Under the pieces are notes generated by a model. That model saw only the letters and a list, made by a program, of their open reading frames with translations, was not told the DNA's origin and made no database searches. Positions 26,812-36,527 of a DNA stretch of 64,000 bases are shown one piece after another; position 1 is the first letter of the stretch; each line of letters begins with the position of its first letter. Source of the DNA: Pseudomonas sp. sp1636. Its GTDB lineage: Bacteria; Pseudomonadota; Gammaproteobacteria; Pseudomonadales; Pseudomonadaceae. The stretch is from positions 1-64,000 of the forward strand of contig NZ_JARRAB010000020.1 in assembly GCF_030376615.1 (NCBI RefSeq), in the 5' to 3' direction. Position numbers and translations under genes: made by a program.

Positions 26812-28476
26812 CTACTTCAGCAGCACCAGCAGGGCCAGATTCAAGAGCAGGGACAGCAGGGCCACTGTGCGCCAGACTTGCAGCGGCTCACGCTCGAGCA
26901 ATGGGCGCGGCCGGCTACTCAGTGACTGGCGCTCGCCCTGTTCCAGGGCCAGCAACCATTCCTCGGCGGTCTCGTAGCGCTGCTTGGGGTCGGCGCTGAC
27001 CGCGCGGTTGAGGCTCTCGTCGATCCAGCTTGGCAAGTCGGGGCGGTAGCGGCTGGCCGGCGTTGCGCTGGCGAAACGTGGATGCTGGAACGCCTCGATC
27101 TCGCCATAGGGATAGTGGCCGGTGAGCAGCTGGTAGAGGGTCACGCCGGCGGCGTAAAGATCTTGCTGGGCGCTGGGGGCGGCACCGGCAAACGCCTCCG
27201 GGGCAATGTAGCTGGGGGTGCCAGGCAGGTCGTGAGCCTCATCGCGCGACAGGCCGGGGCAGTAGGCCAAGCCGAAATCCAGCACGCGCAGTTCGCCGTC
27301 GTCGCCCCACAGCAGGTTTTCCGGCTTGATGTCGCGGTGCAGGATATTGCGTCGATGCAACATGCCCAGGGCTTTGACCAGGCGCGGGGCGAGATCCAGC
27401 CAGTCGGGCAGGCCGAGGGGGCCGGACAGGCGCTGTTGTTCGGCCAGGGTCTGGCCGGCGTATTCGCGCTGCAGGTAGTACAGGTGCTGGCGTTGCGGCA
27501 GTGGATGAACTTCGGCGAAGAAGCGTCCGGCCACTCGGCGCAAGAACCATTCCTCGAGCAGCAGGGCCGGGCCGGCCTGCGGCTCGTCGGCGCGATTGGC
27601 GGGCAGGGTCTTGAGCAGCCAGCGGCGCGCCTGGCCGTCGCGTACGCGGTAGATCAGCGACTGGCGCGACTCGGCCAGCAAGCGCTCGACCTGCCAGCCT
27701 TCGAAGTCCTGGCCTTCGCGCAGTTTTGGCGGCAACGGCCAATGCTTGAGTTGCGCCAGGGTGTCGGCCAGGGCGTTTTCCGGCAGGCCTTCGACCCGCA
27801 CCAGCAAGGCGCTGGCATTGTCCTGGCTGCCGGCCAGGTGGGCGGCGCTGACCAGCGCGCGGGTCGCGGCGTGTGCATCCTGCTCGTCGTGCAGGATGCG
27901 CTGGATGCCGGCGTCGCCGAGTGTCGCCCAGACGCCGTCGCTGACCAGCAGGAAGCTCTCGCCTTCGCGCAATTCGCCGTCCAGGTAGTCGACCACCAGG
28001 TGTTGATCCAGGCCCAGGGCGCGCTTGAGCACATGCTGCATGCCCGGTTGTTCCCAGACATGGTCTGCGCTGATGCGCTCGAGTTGGCCGCTGTGCCAGC
28101 GATAGGCGCGGCAGTCGCCGACATGTGCCAGGGTGAAACGTCGGCCGCGCAGCACCAGGGCGGTGAGGGTGGTCAGCAGCGGCTGGCCGCCACCATTGGC
28201 TTGCAGCCAACGGTTGTGGGCGATCAGCAGGCGATCCAGCGATTGTGCCACCGCCCAGGTTTCCGGGGTGGCGTAGTAGTCCAGCGCCAGCGCTTGCAAG
28301 GTCGCTCGCGCGGCCAGACCGCCGTCGGCGCATTGGCTGACGCCGTCGGCCAAGGCGAACAGATAACCCTTGCTCGCCGCCAGGGCCGGAGCCGGCGTCA
28401 CCACGCGGATGGCATCCTGATTCTCCGGTCGCGGGCCGGTCGCGCTGGCTTCGCCGAAAGTGAGTTGCAGGGCCAT
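26812..28476 (-). CDS. Fused PP2C phosphatase / Ser-Thr protein kinase
   Basis: The 554-residue protein has an N-terminal PP2C domain (about 1-245: NQDAI, LADGVSQ, LAHVGDCRAYR, LLVSDGVWATL, SQDNAS acid motifs). A protein kinase domain follows (about 270-515: ILHRDIKPENLLW catalytic loop, LDFGLAY, GTPSYIAPEAF), and the C-terminus is a membrane anchor (VALLSLLLNLALLVLLK). The glycine-rich loop is degenerate (LLAESRQSLIYRV). ATG 28476 has AGGGA upstream. A homologous gene sits between nasA and nirB in P. aeruginosa, so a role in nitrate assimilation is likely, but its targets are unknown. Confidence 0.9.
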   Translation of the reverse strand: MALQLTFGEASATGPRPENQDAIRVVTPAPALAASKGYLFALADGVSQCADGGLAARATLQALALDYYATPETWAVAQSLDRLLIAHNRWLQANGGGQPLLTTLTALVLRGRRFTLAHVGDCRAYRWHSGQLERISADHVWEQPGMQHVLKRALGLDQHLVVDYLDGELREGESFLLVSDGVWATLGDAGIQRILHDEQDAHAATRALVSAAHLAGSQDNASALLVRVEGLPENALADTLAQLKHWPLPPKLREGQDFEGWQVERLLAESRQSLIYRVRDGQARRWLLKTLPANRADEPQAGPALLLEEWFLRRVAGRFFAEVHPLPQRQHLYYLQREYAGQTLAEQQRLSGPLGLPDWLDLAPRLVKALGMLHRRNILHRDIKPENLLWGDDGELRVLDFGLAYCPGLSRDEAHDLPGTPSYIAPEAFAGAAPSAQQDLYAAGVTLYQLLTGHYPYGEIEAFQHPRFASATPASRYRPDLPSWIDESLNRAVSADPKQRYETAEEWLLALEQGERQSLSSRPRPLLEREPLQVWRTVALLSLLLNLALLVLLK

Positions 28477-28497
28477 GGCGGCATCCCTGAAAGGGAA

Positions 28498-28616
28498 GGG
28501 TTGCGGCAAAGGCGGGGCCGGAGCATGGCTGCCGGGTTGACCGTTGCCGGCTTCACCCATCGTTCCTGACCAGTGCGATACAACTCTGCCGGTCAGCCCC
28601 GCCTTTGCCGCAACCC
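28498..28616. repeat. 21-bp perfect inverted repeat between nasA and the kinase gene
   Basis: GGGTTGCGGCAAAGGCGGGGC at 28498-28518 is the exact reverse complement of 28596-28616, with 77 bp between. The transcript of nasA and the kinase gene would fold into a large hairpin just before the kinase start. Confidence 0.7.
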
Positions 28617-28637
28617 TCCGATAGGCGGAGGGGGTGT

Positions 28638-28663
28638 GCAGGAGCCAGCAAGCTGGCTCCTGC
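28638..28663. terminator. Hairpin after nasA
   Basis: GCAGGAGCCAGC and GCTGGCTCCTGC form a 12-bp stem with a two-base loop, 11 bp beyond the nasA stop. There is no T-run. The AGGAGCCAGC palindrome is a common REP-like element of pseudomonads and may protect the nasA mRNA end. Confidence 0.5.
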
Positions 28664-28673
28664 GGGACGTTCA

Positions 28674-29885
28674 TCATACCCGGGCGGCAGTGACCGCAGC
28701 CGAACCCCAGGTAGTGCGCCAGCGGCGTTTGACGCCATACAGGCCGAACCAGGCCAGTACGCCGAGGCTGGCAAAAAACCACAGCGCCAGTTGGTAGTCG
28801 CCGGTTTGTTGCTTGATCGCACCCAGGCCGGCGGCCAGGAGGAAGCCGCCGATACCGCCGGCCATGCCGATCAACCCGGTCATGACGCCAATTTCCCTGC
28901 GAAAGCGCTGCGGCACCAACTGAAACACCGCGCCATTACCCGCACCCAGGCCGAGCATGGCGGTGACGAACAAGGCCAGCGCCGCCGTTGAACTGGACAG
29001 GTTGAAACCGACGGCGGCAATGCTCAGCGAGGCAATGGTGTACATCACCAGCAAGGCGCGGATGCCGCCAATGCGGTCGGCCAGGGCACCGCCAAGCGGG
29101 CGCATCAGGCTGCCGGCGCAGACGCAGGCGGCGGTGTAGTAGCCGGCGGTCACCGGGTTGAGGCCGTACTGGTCATTGAAGTAGCCGGGCAGCGCGCTGG
29201 CCAGGCCAATGAAGCCGCCGAAGGTGACGCTGTAGAAGAGCATGAACCACCAGCTGTCGCGGTCACCCAGGGCTTTCAGGTAGTCGGCCAGAGCTTTCGG
29301 CTTGGGCCGCTCGGGGGCGTTCTTCGCCAGCAGGGCGAAGATTACCAGGGTGATCAGCAACGGAATCAGCGCCCAGCCGAACACATTCTGCCAGCCGAAC
29401 AGGGCGGCCAGGCTCGGAGCAAATACGGCCGCCAGCACTGTGCCGGAGTTGCCCGCACCGGCAATGCCCATGGCTTTGCCCTGGTGCTGTGGCGGGTACC
29501 ACTGCGAGGCCAGCGGCAGGGCGACGGCAAAGGCGGCGCCGGCAAAGCCGAGGAACAGGCCGAGCAGCAAGGCTTGCTCGTAACTGCCGATGCCGATCTG
29601 CCAGGCGCAGAACAGAGCGCTTATCACCACTACCTGGCCCATCAGGCCGGCGGTCTTGGGCGACAGCCGATCGGCCAGCAAGCCCATGAAAAAGCGCAGC
29701 ACGGCACCGGCCAGGATTGGCGTGGCCACCATCAGGCCGCGTTGTTGTGCGGTCAGTTCCAGGTCGGTGGCGATCTGCACCGCCAGCGGGCCAAGTATGT
29801 ACCAGACCATGAAGCTCAAGTCGAAATAGAGGAAGGCGGCAAACAGCGTCGGAGTGTGGCCGGCGTTCCAGAAACTTTTATTCAT
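28674..29885 (-). CDS. nasA: Nitrate/nitrite MFS transporter
   Basis: The 403-residue protein has twelve predicted membrane helices of the NarK/NasA nitrate porter family. GLFLGFAGAAFAVALPLASQWYPPQHQGKAMGIAGAGNSGTVLAA contains the first nitrate signature, and AMLGLGAGNGAVFQLVPQRF the second. ATG 29885 with GAGG six bases upstream gives the usual MNKSFWNAGHTPTLFAAFLYFD start. It is the first gene of the nitrate operon and is preceded by a long leader with sigma-54, ANTAR and terminator elements. Confidence 0.95.
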   Translation of the reverse strand: MNKSFWNAGHTPTLFAAFLYFDLSFMVWYILGPLAVQIATDLELTAQQRGLMVATPILAGAVLRFFMGLLADRLSPKTAGLMGQVVVISALFCAWQIGIGSYEQALLLGLFLGFAGAAFAVALPLASQWYPPQHQGKAMGIAGAGNSGTVLAAVFAPSLAALFGWQNVFGWALIPLLITLVIFALLAKNAPERPKPKALADYLKALGDRDSWWFMLFYSVTFGGFIGLASALPGYFNDQYGLNPVTAGYYTAACVCAGSLMRPLGGALADRIGGIRALLVMYTIASLSIAAVGFNLSSSTAALALFVTAMLGLGAGNGAVFQLVPQRFRREIGVMTGLIGMAGGIGGFLLAAGLGAIKQQTGDYQLALWFFASLGVLAWFGLYGVKRRWRTTWGSAAVTAARV

Positions 29886-30083
29886 CGAATACCTCGTCAG
29901 CAAGAAGGATCCCGGTGGGATGCGGCGCGCCGTGGTCGTGGACACGCCGTCCGCACCCGCCGGGGAGGCTCTGCACTTGTGGTGCAAGGCCCTGCGGCCG
30001 AGGCCACAGCGGGGTTGAGAGAAGTGCAAGCGAGACCTCTGGATCGCAGAGGAACCACCAGCCCCGGGCGTTGGGGCAGAAAC

Positions 30084-30130
30084 TAAAAACGCCGCATCAC
30101 CGTTCGCACTGGGGCGAGGGTGAGGCGACG
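30084..30130 (-). terminator. Leader terminator of nasA
   Basis: On the minus strand CGTCGC-CTCACC pairs with GGTGAT-GCGGCG (one mismatch) and is followed by TTTTT. It lies about 200 bp before nasA. The 29886-30083 stretch between it and the gene contains further hairpins but no ORF. Confidence 0.75.
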
Positions 30131-30147
30131 TCTTTGTCGTTCATGAG

Positions 30148-30167
30148 GGCAGCCGCCATTGGCCACC
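30148..30167 (-). ncRNA. ANTAR-type hexaloop hairpin in the nasA leader
   Basis: On the minus strand GGTGGCC[AATGGC]GGCTGCC folds as a seven-pair stem with a six-base loop having A1 and G4. It lies just upstream of the leader terminator. Only one such hairpin is clear here; a second is not evident. Confidence 0.7.
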
Positions 30168-30181
30168 TGTGACAAGGCTTT

Positions 30182-30197
30182 AGCAAGAGCCAAGCCA
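30182..30197 (-). promoter_or_regulatory. Sigma-54 promoter of nasA
   Basis: On the minus strand TGGCTTGGCTCTTGCT matches the -24/-12 consensus at GG and TTGC with correct spacing (T for A at one -24 position). It lies immediately upstream of the ANTAR hairpin. Confidence 0.65.
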
Positions 30198-30436
30198 ACA
30201 CCGGGACTCAGCGACTTTCTGGGGCTGTGCAGCTGGCGCGCTGGGCTTTTTGTGGTGCAAAAAAGAGCGCGGTTGCTTATTTGTGCGCCGAGATGGGGCG
30301 AGGTCGTGGCTCGCCGCGTGGCGGCCGGGAGCCTGGCCATAAATCCGCTGGTCAGAAAGTCCGCGTGCTTGCGTGATGCTCGGAATCGATGCGGCAGGCT
30401 CTACACGGAGTGCTCGTGGTTAATCTTGGTGCTGGG

Positions 30437-30479
30437 TCTTGACTTTTGTGAAATTATGATTTTTGCGTGGTGCTATACT
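30437..30479 (+). promoter_or_regulatory. Possible promoter of the small membrane protein gene
   Basis: An AT-rich stretch unusual for the window ends in GCTATACT, a good extended -10 element of the RpoS/RpoD type. No well-spaced -35 is evident. The 30198-30436 stretch holds no other recognisable feature. Confidence 0.35.
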
Positions 30480-30596
30480 TGGAGTCGATCAAACAGAAAG
30501 GCCGAGGCCGTTCACCGAGACAGGGTGGCGGCTGTAACTGTCGGGTAGCGGGGCAGTGGCGGCGCGGTTGATGTGAGGCGAATTGGGAGGTAGGTC

Positions 30597-31151
30597 ATGA
30601 ATCGGCACTATTACACCAGTGACAACCTCGACGATCTTGAAACCGTTGAGCAGGAGTTGGAGGCCAAGGGCATCAGTACCGAGCAGATTCATGTGCTCAG
30701 CGAGAAGGATGCCGATGTTGAGCGACACCACCTGCACGATGTGCCCTCGTTCATGAAGCAGGATGTTGTCCACTCAGGCGAGCTTGGCGCGGCCGTTGGT
30801 GTGGTGCTGGTCATCCTGGTTCTCGGTGGCGCCTATCTGCTGGGCTGGACCGCCACCGCTGCGGGATGGATGCCCTTTATCTTCCTGGCGATCGTGCTGC
30901 TGGGTTTCTGCACCTGGGAAGGTGGCTTTTTGGGTATCCAGCTGCCGAATACCCACTTCCGCCGCTTCAGGAGCAACCTAGAAGAAGGCAAGCACATCTT
31001 TTTCGTCGATGTCGAGCCGGAACAGGAAACGCTGCTTGAGCAGGTCATCACCCATCACCCGCAGTTGAGGGTCGCCGGAACGGGATCGGCAGCCCCGCAC
31101 TGGATCGTGGCCTGGTTGCACAGATGGCATCAGTTCAAGCGCACGATCTAA
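30597..31151 (+). CDS. Conserved hypothetical membrane protein
   Basis: The 184-residue protein starts MNRHYYTSDNLDDLETVEQELEAKGIS, a small ferredoxin-like alpha/beta domain. Two adjacent membrane helices follow (LGAAVGVVLVILVLGGAYLLGW and MPFIFLAIVLLGFCTWEGG), then a soluble C-terminal part (HIFFVDVEPEQETLLEQVITHHP). GGGAGGTAGGTC lies before ATG. I recognise similar proteins in pseudomonads only as uncharacterised ones. It stands alone, converging with the oxidase operon. The paired helices with flanking soluble halves suggest a stress or regulatory membrane protein; no function is assigned. Confidence 0.85.
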   Translation: MNRHYYTSDNLDDLETVEQELEAKGISTEQIHVLSEKDADVERHHLHDVPSFMKQDVVHSGELGAAVGVVLVILVLGGAYLLGWTATAAGWMPFIFLAIVLLGFCTWEGGFLGIQLPNTHFRRFRSNLEEGKHIFFVDVEPEQETLLEQVITHHPQLRVAGTGSAAPHWIVAWLHRWHQFKRTI

Positions 31152-31190
31152 CGACGCTTGCAATGACCGCAACCGCGGGATCATCAAGGA

Positions 31191-31526
31191 TCAAGGTGAT
31201 GGCGCGGTTATGCCTTGGCCAAAGAAAAGCACCCGGCTGAGGAAAACATAGTCCGCCTCAGTGGCCATGAGTCCCACCAGCACCAGCAGGCACAGGGGCG
31301 GCACCAGAATGGCGTAGACCATGGCCAGGCGCTCCCAGGCCATGTGCATGAAGATGGAAACGATCAAGCCGGCCTTCAACAGCATGAAGGTGACGATCAG
31401 CGACCAGCGCAGATAGCCGGCGAAGTGGAAGTAGTCGACCAGGTAGGACAGGGTGCTGAGGACGAACAGCAGCCCCCAGATCTTCAGGTACAGGCTGATC
31501 GGATGCTGTTGTCCTGTTTGCGTCAT
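31191..31526 (-). CDS. Cytochrome c oxidase subunit IV family protein
   Basis: The 111-residue protein has three membrane helices (IWGLLFVLSTLSYLVDYFHF, LIVTFMLLKAGLIVSIFMHMAWE, MVYAILVPPLCLLVLVGLMA). LLKAGLIVSIFMHMAWERL is the signature of the prokaryotic subunit IV (CyoD/COX4) family, which assists assembly of heme-copper oxidases. GAGGAG precedes ATG. It is the last gene of the caa3 operon. Confidence 0.88.
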   Translation of the reverse strand: MTQTGQQHPISLYLKIWGLLFVLSTLSYLVDYFHFAGYLRWSLIVTFMLLKAGLIVSIFMHMAWERLAMVYAILVPPLCLLVLVGLMATEADYVFLSRVLFFGQGITAPSP

Positions 31527-31547
31527 GGCCAGTGCTCCTCTGCCGCG

Positions 31548-32255
<708 letters not shown>

Positions 32256-32259
32256 GGCT

Positions 32260-32949
32260 TCACCTCAGGCCGCAGAATGCGGCGATGGCTTCATAGGTTG
32301 CCGGTGTACTGGTCAGCAGGGCGAAGAGCAGCAGCCAAAGCCCCAGCAGGTAATGCCAGTAGATGGCGCAGAGTTCGACGCTGCTGGCGAGCCGTACCAG
32401 GGGCACGTGGCGCAGGAATTTGCCCAGGGTTCTGCCCCAGGCCACCAGGCCGCCCAGCAGGTGCAGGCCGTGCAGACCGGTGAGCAGGTAGAAGAAGCTG
32501 TTGGCCGGGTTGCTGGCGACGAAATAACCCCAGGCGGCGAACCGTTGCCAGACCCAGAGTTGCCCGAGCAGAAAGGCGAGCGCCAGCACGCCGCCCAGGG
32601 CGAAGCCGGCCAGCGTCGCCTGTGCGTGACCCCGGCGGGCGGCCACGCGCGCCCATTGCAGGGCGATGCTGGCGCCGGCCAGCGCGGCGCTATTCAGCCA
32701 GAGCGCGCCGGTGTCGACCAGCGGTGCCAACGGTGCGGTCAGCGGCTGCCAGTCGGGCACTTGCGCACGGATGATGAAGGCGATCAGGAACAGCAGGAAG
32801 AGCGAACTGACCACCGCCAGCAACAGGCGCAGGCCGACTCTTGCGGTGCGGGCGCTAGCCAGCGCGGCGGGGCTGGGGATACCCGCGTCGGGACTCCAGC
32901 CGCCACTGGGCTCGATGCTGTCGGTGTTCCTCAACAGTAGTCGGTTCAT
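32260..32949 (-). CDS. Second subunit III-like heme-copper oxidase protein
   Basis: The 229-residue protein keeps the subunit III core (FYLLTGLHGLHLLGGLVAWG and VELCAIYWHYLLGLWLLLFALL) but is diverged. It has a longer N-terminus (VGLRLLLAVVSSLFLLFLIAF) and lacks the acidic motif of the other paralogue. Its ATG overlaps the coxA stop by 4 bp. The operon therefore encodes two subunit III-type proteins in a row. Confidence 0.85.
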   Translation of the reverse strand: MNRLLLRNTDSIEPSGGWSPDAGIPSPAALASARTARVGLRLLLAVVSSLFLLFLIAFIIRAQVPDWQPLTAPLAPLVDTGALWLNSAALAGASIALQWARVAARRGHAQATLAGFALGGVLALAFLLGQLWVWQRFAAWGYFVASNPANSFFYLLTGLHGLHLLGGLVAWGRTLGKFLRHVPLVRLASSVELCAIYWHYLLGLWLLLFALLTSTPATYEAIAAFCGLR

Positions 32950-34721
32950 GGTCGTTTATCCGTTGGCGCGGTCTCGGCGCCGCGCTGGCGCATCCGTTGC
33001 AACTCCTCGGCGGACACCGTCTGCGGGACGAAATCCTGCTCGATCCCGGGCACGCTGTAGTCATAGGCCCAGCGGTGCACCACCGGCAGCTTGGCGCCCC
33101 AATTGCCGTGTACCGGCGGGGTCTGCGGCGTTTGCCATTCCAGGCTGGTGGCCTGCCAGGGGTTGCCGCCGGCGGGTTTGCCGTTGAAGGCACTCCAGAA
33201 CAGGTTGAACAGGAACAGCAGCTGGGTCACCCCGACGGTCAGGGCCGCCACCGTGATGAAGGCATTCAGATCCTGCGCCGACTGCGGAATGAACGCGTAG
33301 TCCTCGTAGGCGTAGTAGCGCCGCGGCATGCCGAGGAAGCCCAGGTAGTGCATGGGGAAGTAGATGGCATAGGTGCCGAGGAAGGTGATCCAGAAGTGCA
33401 GCTTGCCCAGGCGCTCGTTCATCATCCGCCCGGTGATTTTCGGGTACCAGTGGTAGATGGCGCCGAACACCACCAGGATCGGCGCGACGCCCATGACCAT
33501 GTGGAAGTGGGCGACGACGAAATAGGTGTCCGACAGCGGGATGTCGACGATTACATTGCCGAGGAACAGTCCGGTCAGGCCGCCGACCAGGAAGGTGAGG
33601 ATAAAGGCCAGGGCGAACAGCATGGGCACGGTCAGGTGGATGTCGCCCTGCCACAGGGTCAGCACCCAGTTGTAGACCTTTAGCGCGGTCGGCACGGCGA
33701 TGATCAGAGTGGTGGTGGCGAAGAAGAAGCCGAAGTAGGGGTTCATGCCGCTGACATACATGTGGTGCGCCCAGACCACGAAGCTGAGCACGCCGATGGC
33801 GACTATGGCCCAGACCATCATGCGGTAGCCGAAGATGTTCTTGCGCGCATGGGTGCTGATCAGATCGGAGACCAGGCCGAAGGCGGGCAGGGCGACGATG
33901 TAGACCTCCGGGTGGCCGAAGAACCAGAACAGGTGCTGGAACAGGATCGGGCTGCCGCCCTGGTGCTCCAGGGGCTGGCCCAGGGAGATGATCGCCGGCA
34001 TGAAGAAGCTGGTGCCGAGCAATTTGTCGAACAGCATCATCACCGCGCTGACGAACAACGCCGGGAAGGCCAGCAGAGCCAGAATCGAGGCCATGAAGAT
34101 GCCCCAGACCGACAGCGGCATGCGCATCAGGGTCATGCCATGGGTGCGCGCCTGCAGCACCGTGGTCACGTAATTCAAACCGCCCATGGTGGCGGCGACG
34201 ATGAAAATCGCCAGGGATACCAGCATCAGCACGATGCCCCATTCGGTACCCGGGGTGCCCGGGGTGATCGACTGCGGCGGGTAGAGCGTCCAGCCCGCGC
34301 CGGTGGGGCCGCCGGGGGCGAAGAAACTGGCGAGCAAGACCAGCACCGAGAGCAGGTAGAACCAGTAACTGAGCATGTTGACGTAGGGGAAGACCATGTC
34401 GCGCGACCCCACCATCAGCGGAATCAGGTAGTTGCCGAAGCCGCCGAGGAACAGGGCGGTGAGCAGGTAGATGACCATGATCATGCCGTGCATGGTCATC
34501 GCCTGGTAATAGGCGCCGGCGTCCATAAACGCGATACTGCCGGGGAAGCCCAGTTGCATGCGCATCAGGCCGGACAACACCAGGGCGATCAGGCCGACGA
34601 AAATAGCCGTCAAGGAATATTGGATGGCTATGACCTTGTGGTCCTGACTCCAGATATAGCGGGTCAGGAAACTCTTGGGTTCGTGCTGTGCTTCTGTTTC
34701 CATCTGCTCCGCGTAGGCCAT
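32946..34721 (-). CDS. coxA: Cytochrome c oxidase subunit I
   Basis: The 591-residue catalytic subunit of an aa3/caa3 oxidase has twelve or more helices. Ligands for low-spin heme, high-spin heme and CuB are visible in MTMHGMIMVIYLL, FWFFGHPEVYI (His and cross-linked Tyr), WAHHMYVSGM and VVAHFHMVMG. ATG 34721 is preferred (GGAGG eight bases upstream); a GTG one codon earlier is possible. It follows coxB after 93 bp. Confidence 0.95.
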   Translation of the reverse strand: MAYAEQMETEAQHEPKSFLTRYIWSQDHKVIAIQYSLTAIFVGLIALVLSGLMRMQLGFPGSIAFMDAGAYYQAMTMHGMIMVIYLLTALFLGGFGNYLIPLMVGSRDMVFPYVNMLSYWFYLLSVLVLLASFFAPGGPTGAGWTLYPPQSITPGTPGTEWGIVLMLVSLAIFIVAATMGGLNYVTTVLQARTHGMTLMRMPLSVWGIFMASILALLAFPALFVSAVMMLFDKLLGTSFFMPAIISLGQPLEHQGGSPILFQHLFWFFGHPEVYIVALPAFGLVSDLISTHARKNIFGYRMMVWAIVAIGVLSFVVWAHHMYVSGMNPYFGFFFATTTLIIAVPTALKVYNWVLTLWQGDIHLTVPMLFALAFILTFLVGGLTGLFLGNVIVDIPLSDTYFVVAHFHMVMGVAPILVVFGAIYHWYPKITGRMMNERLGKLHFWITFLGTYAIYFPMHYLGFLGMPRRYYAYEDYAFIPQSAQDLNAFITVAALTVGVTQLLFLFNLFWSAFNGKPAGGNPWQATSLEWQTPQTPPVHGNWGAKLPVVHRWAYDYSVPGIEQDFVPQTVSAEELQRMRQRGAETAPTDKRP

Positions 34722-34814
34722 CACGTCATCCTCCGGGTGAGGGGCGAGTGCATGTTGGCGGTTGGCAGGCTGTCGGACTTGACCATCCGTAGCCAGGGAA
34801 AGTCCGACAGCTTG

Positions 34815-36263
34815 CTAGGGCGCTGCTCCCGCTGTGTTGTCACTGTTTCCGGCGATGGACTTGATGAACGCGATCAAGGCGTTCAGCTCGTCATCCGCCA
34901 ACTCGAAGGTCGGCATAAGCGGGGCAAAGCCCTTGGCGATCACCGCGCCGGGATCGCGAATCGCTGCTTGCAGATAGGCCTCGTCGACCCGTACTGGCGT
35001 GCCGTCGGCCAGGTTCTGCGTCTTGCCGTACAGACCCCGCCACGTCGGCCCGACGCCTGGCTTGCCATCGACGCTGTGGCAGGCCAGGCAACCGTGGCTC
35101 TCGGCCAGGCGTTGGCCCTGCAGCGCCAGGTCGGCGTCGGTCACAGGGGGTTCATCTGGCGGCACGCCACTCAAGGATTTGATCAGGGCGAGTAGCGCAT
35201 CCAGCTCATCCTGATTGAAAGTGTAGGGCACCATGACCGGAGGGTAGCCCTGAACCAGCTTGGCTTTGGGGGTGAGGATCGACTCGATCAGGTAAGCCTC
35301 GTCGACTTGCACGCTACTGCCGTCGGCCAACTGTTCGGTGCGGCCGTACAGACCCTTCCAGCTCGGGCCGAGGCTGGCGCTGCCATCCAGGCTATGGCAG
35401 GCCTGGCAGCCATGGCTTTGCGCCAGCTGCCGGCCCGCCTCCAGCAGCGTTTCCCGGCTGGGTTTGGCGGCGGTACGCAGGGTCTGGGCAAAGGTCGGCT
35501 GGTTGTTCAGCCACTGCTCGAAGGCTGCGGGTTCCTCGACGATCATATGGCCGCGCATGTTGTAATGGGCCAGGCCGCAATACTCGGCGCACAACACCTC
35601 ATAGTTGCCGAGCTTGGTCGGGGTGAACCAGAAGTAGGACACCATGCCGGGCACCATGTCCATCTTGCTGCGGATCTGTGGAATATAGAAGTTGTGCAGC
35701 ACGTCCTTGGAACGCAGCAGTACCTTCACCGGTTGATCGAGCGGCAGGCGCACTTGATTGTTGCGGATCAGCACATCGTCCTGGCCGGCGGGGTCGTTGG
35801 GGTCGAGGCCGAAGGGGTTGGCGCTGCCGATCCATTTGACATCCGACTTGCCCAGCTGGCGATCCTGGCCGGGGAAGCGGAAAGACCATTGCCACTGTTG
35901 GGCGACCACTTCCATTTCCTGGGCGTTATCCGGAACCCGCACGAAGTCGTGGTAAACCACCAGGCCAGGGGCCAGCAGGCCGATGATACCCACGCTGGTG
36001 ATGCCGATTAACCACCACTCCAGCTTCTTGTTTTCGGGCTGATAAGCCGCCCTGCGCCCTGCTTTATGCCGGTAACGAATGATCGCAACGGCCATGAACA
36101 GGGTGACGGCGATGAAGAAGATGCCGGTGATGAGCAGGGTGATAAACAGGGCGGCGTCTATCGAACCCCAGTTGGAGGCCGCCGCCGTTGCCTGCCAAGG
36201 GCTCAGCACATGGAACAGTACCGATGCCACAACGATTAGCACCAAGACAATTGCAAATACCAT
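34815..36263 (-). CDS. coxB: Cytochrome c oxidase subunit II with two fused cytochrome c domains
   Basis: The 482-residue subunit has two N-terminal helices and a CuA domain (DVLHNFYIPQIRSKMDMVPG, then CAEYCGLAHYNMRG with Cys, Cys, His and Met ligands). Two cytochrome c domains follow: CQACHSLDG near residue 285 and CLACHSVDG near 390, each with a distal Met region (YPPVMVPYTF; FAPLMPTFEL). One fused domain defines caa3 oxidases; two are less common and could extend the electron wire to periplasmic donors. Confidence 0.95.
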   Translation of the reverse strand: MVFAIVLVLIVVASVLFHVLSPWQATAAASNWGSIDAALFITLLITGIFFIAVTLFMAVAIIRYRHKAGRRAAYQPENKKLEWWLIGITSVGIIGLLAPGLVVYHDFVRVPDNAQEMEVVAQQWQWSFRFPGQDRQLGKSDVKWIGSANPFGLDPNDPAGQDDVLIRNNQVRLPLDQPVKVLLRSKDVLHNFYIPQIRSKMDMVPGMVSYFWFTPTKLGNYEVLCAEYCGLAHYNMRGHMIVEEPAAFEQWLNNQPTFAQTLRTAAKPSRETLLEAGRQLAQSHGCQACHSLDGSASLGPSWKGLYGRTEQLADGSSVQVDEAYLIESILTPKAKLVQGYPPVMVPYTFNQDELDALLALIKSLSGVPPDEPPVTDADLALQGQRLAESHGCLACHSVDGKPGVGPTWRGLYGKTQNLADGTPVRVDEAYLQAAIRDPGAVIAKGFAPLMPTFELADDELNALIAFIKSIAGNSDNTAGAAP

Positions 36264-36527
36264 GTGTTTTGCATCCTGTTCCTGTCGCGCATATGGCTAC
36301 ACAAACATCCTGCTAAACAGCAAGGTCGAATACAGGCTTAATTCGGCCAGCGCCTTGTCCATCACCGCGGCGGGCCTGTCTGCCCGGCCGACGAGAAACG
36401 CTGGAAGGAGTATAGGGGAGGAAAAGAGCCGCCGCCCAAATCGACACTGGGCGCCTCTGGCGATGGTTCGTCGGTCGGCTGGAGTGGCCCTCTGCTGGTG
36501 CAACGCCTATAAAGTTAAGGCATAACC
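36264..36527. other. Intergenic region upstream of coxB
   Basis: This 264-bp gap should hold the coxB promoter on the minus strand. I see no convincing promoter, terminator or gene in it. Confidence 0.35.

Noticed and set aside
29886..30083. A riboswitch upstream of nasA suggested by several hairpins
   Set aside because: The stems (for example CCTCTG/CAGAGG) match no riboswitch class I know, and the ANTAR plus terminator module upstream already explains regulation.
33762..35195. Plus-strand frame rich in Gln, His, Glu and Asp opposite coxA and coxB
   Set aside because: Antisense shadow of verified oxidase genes with no domain or start signal.
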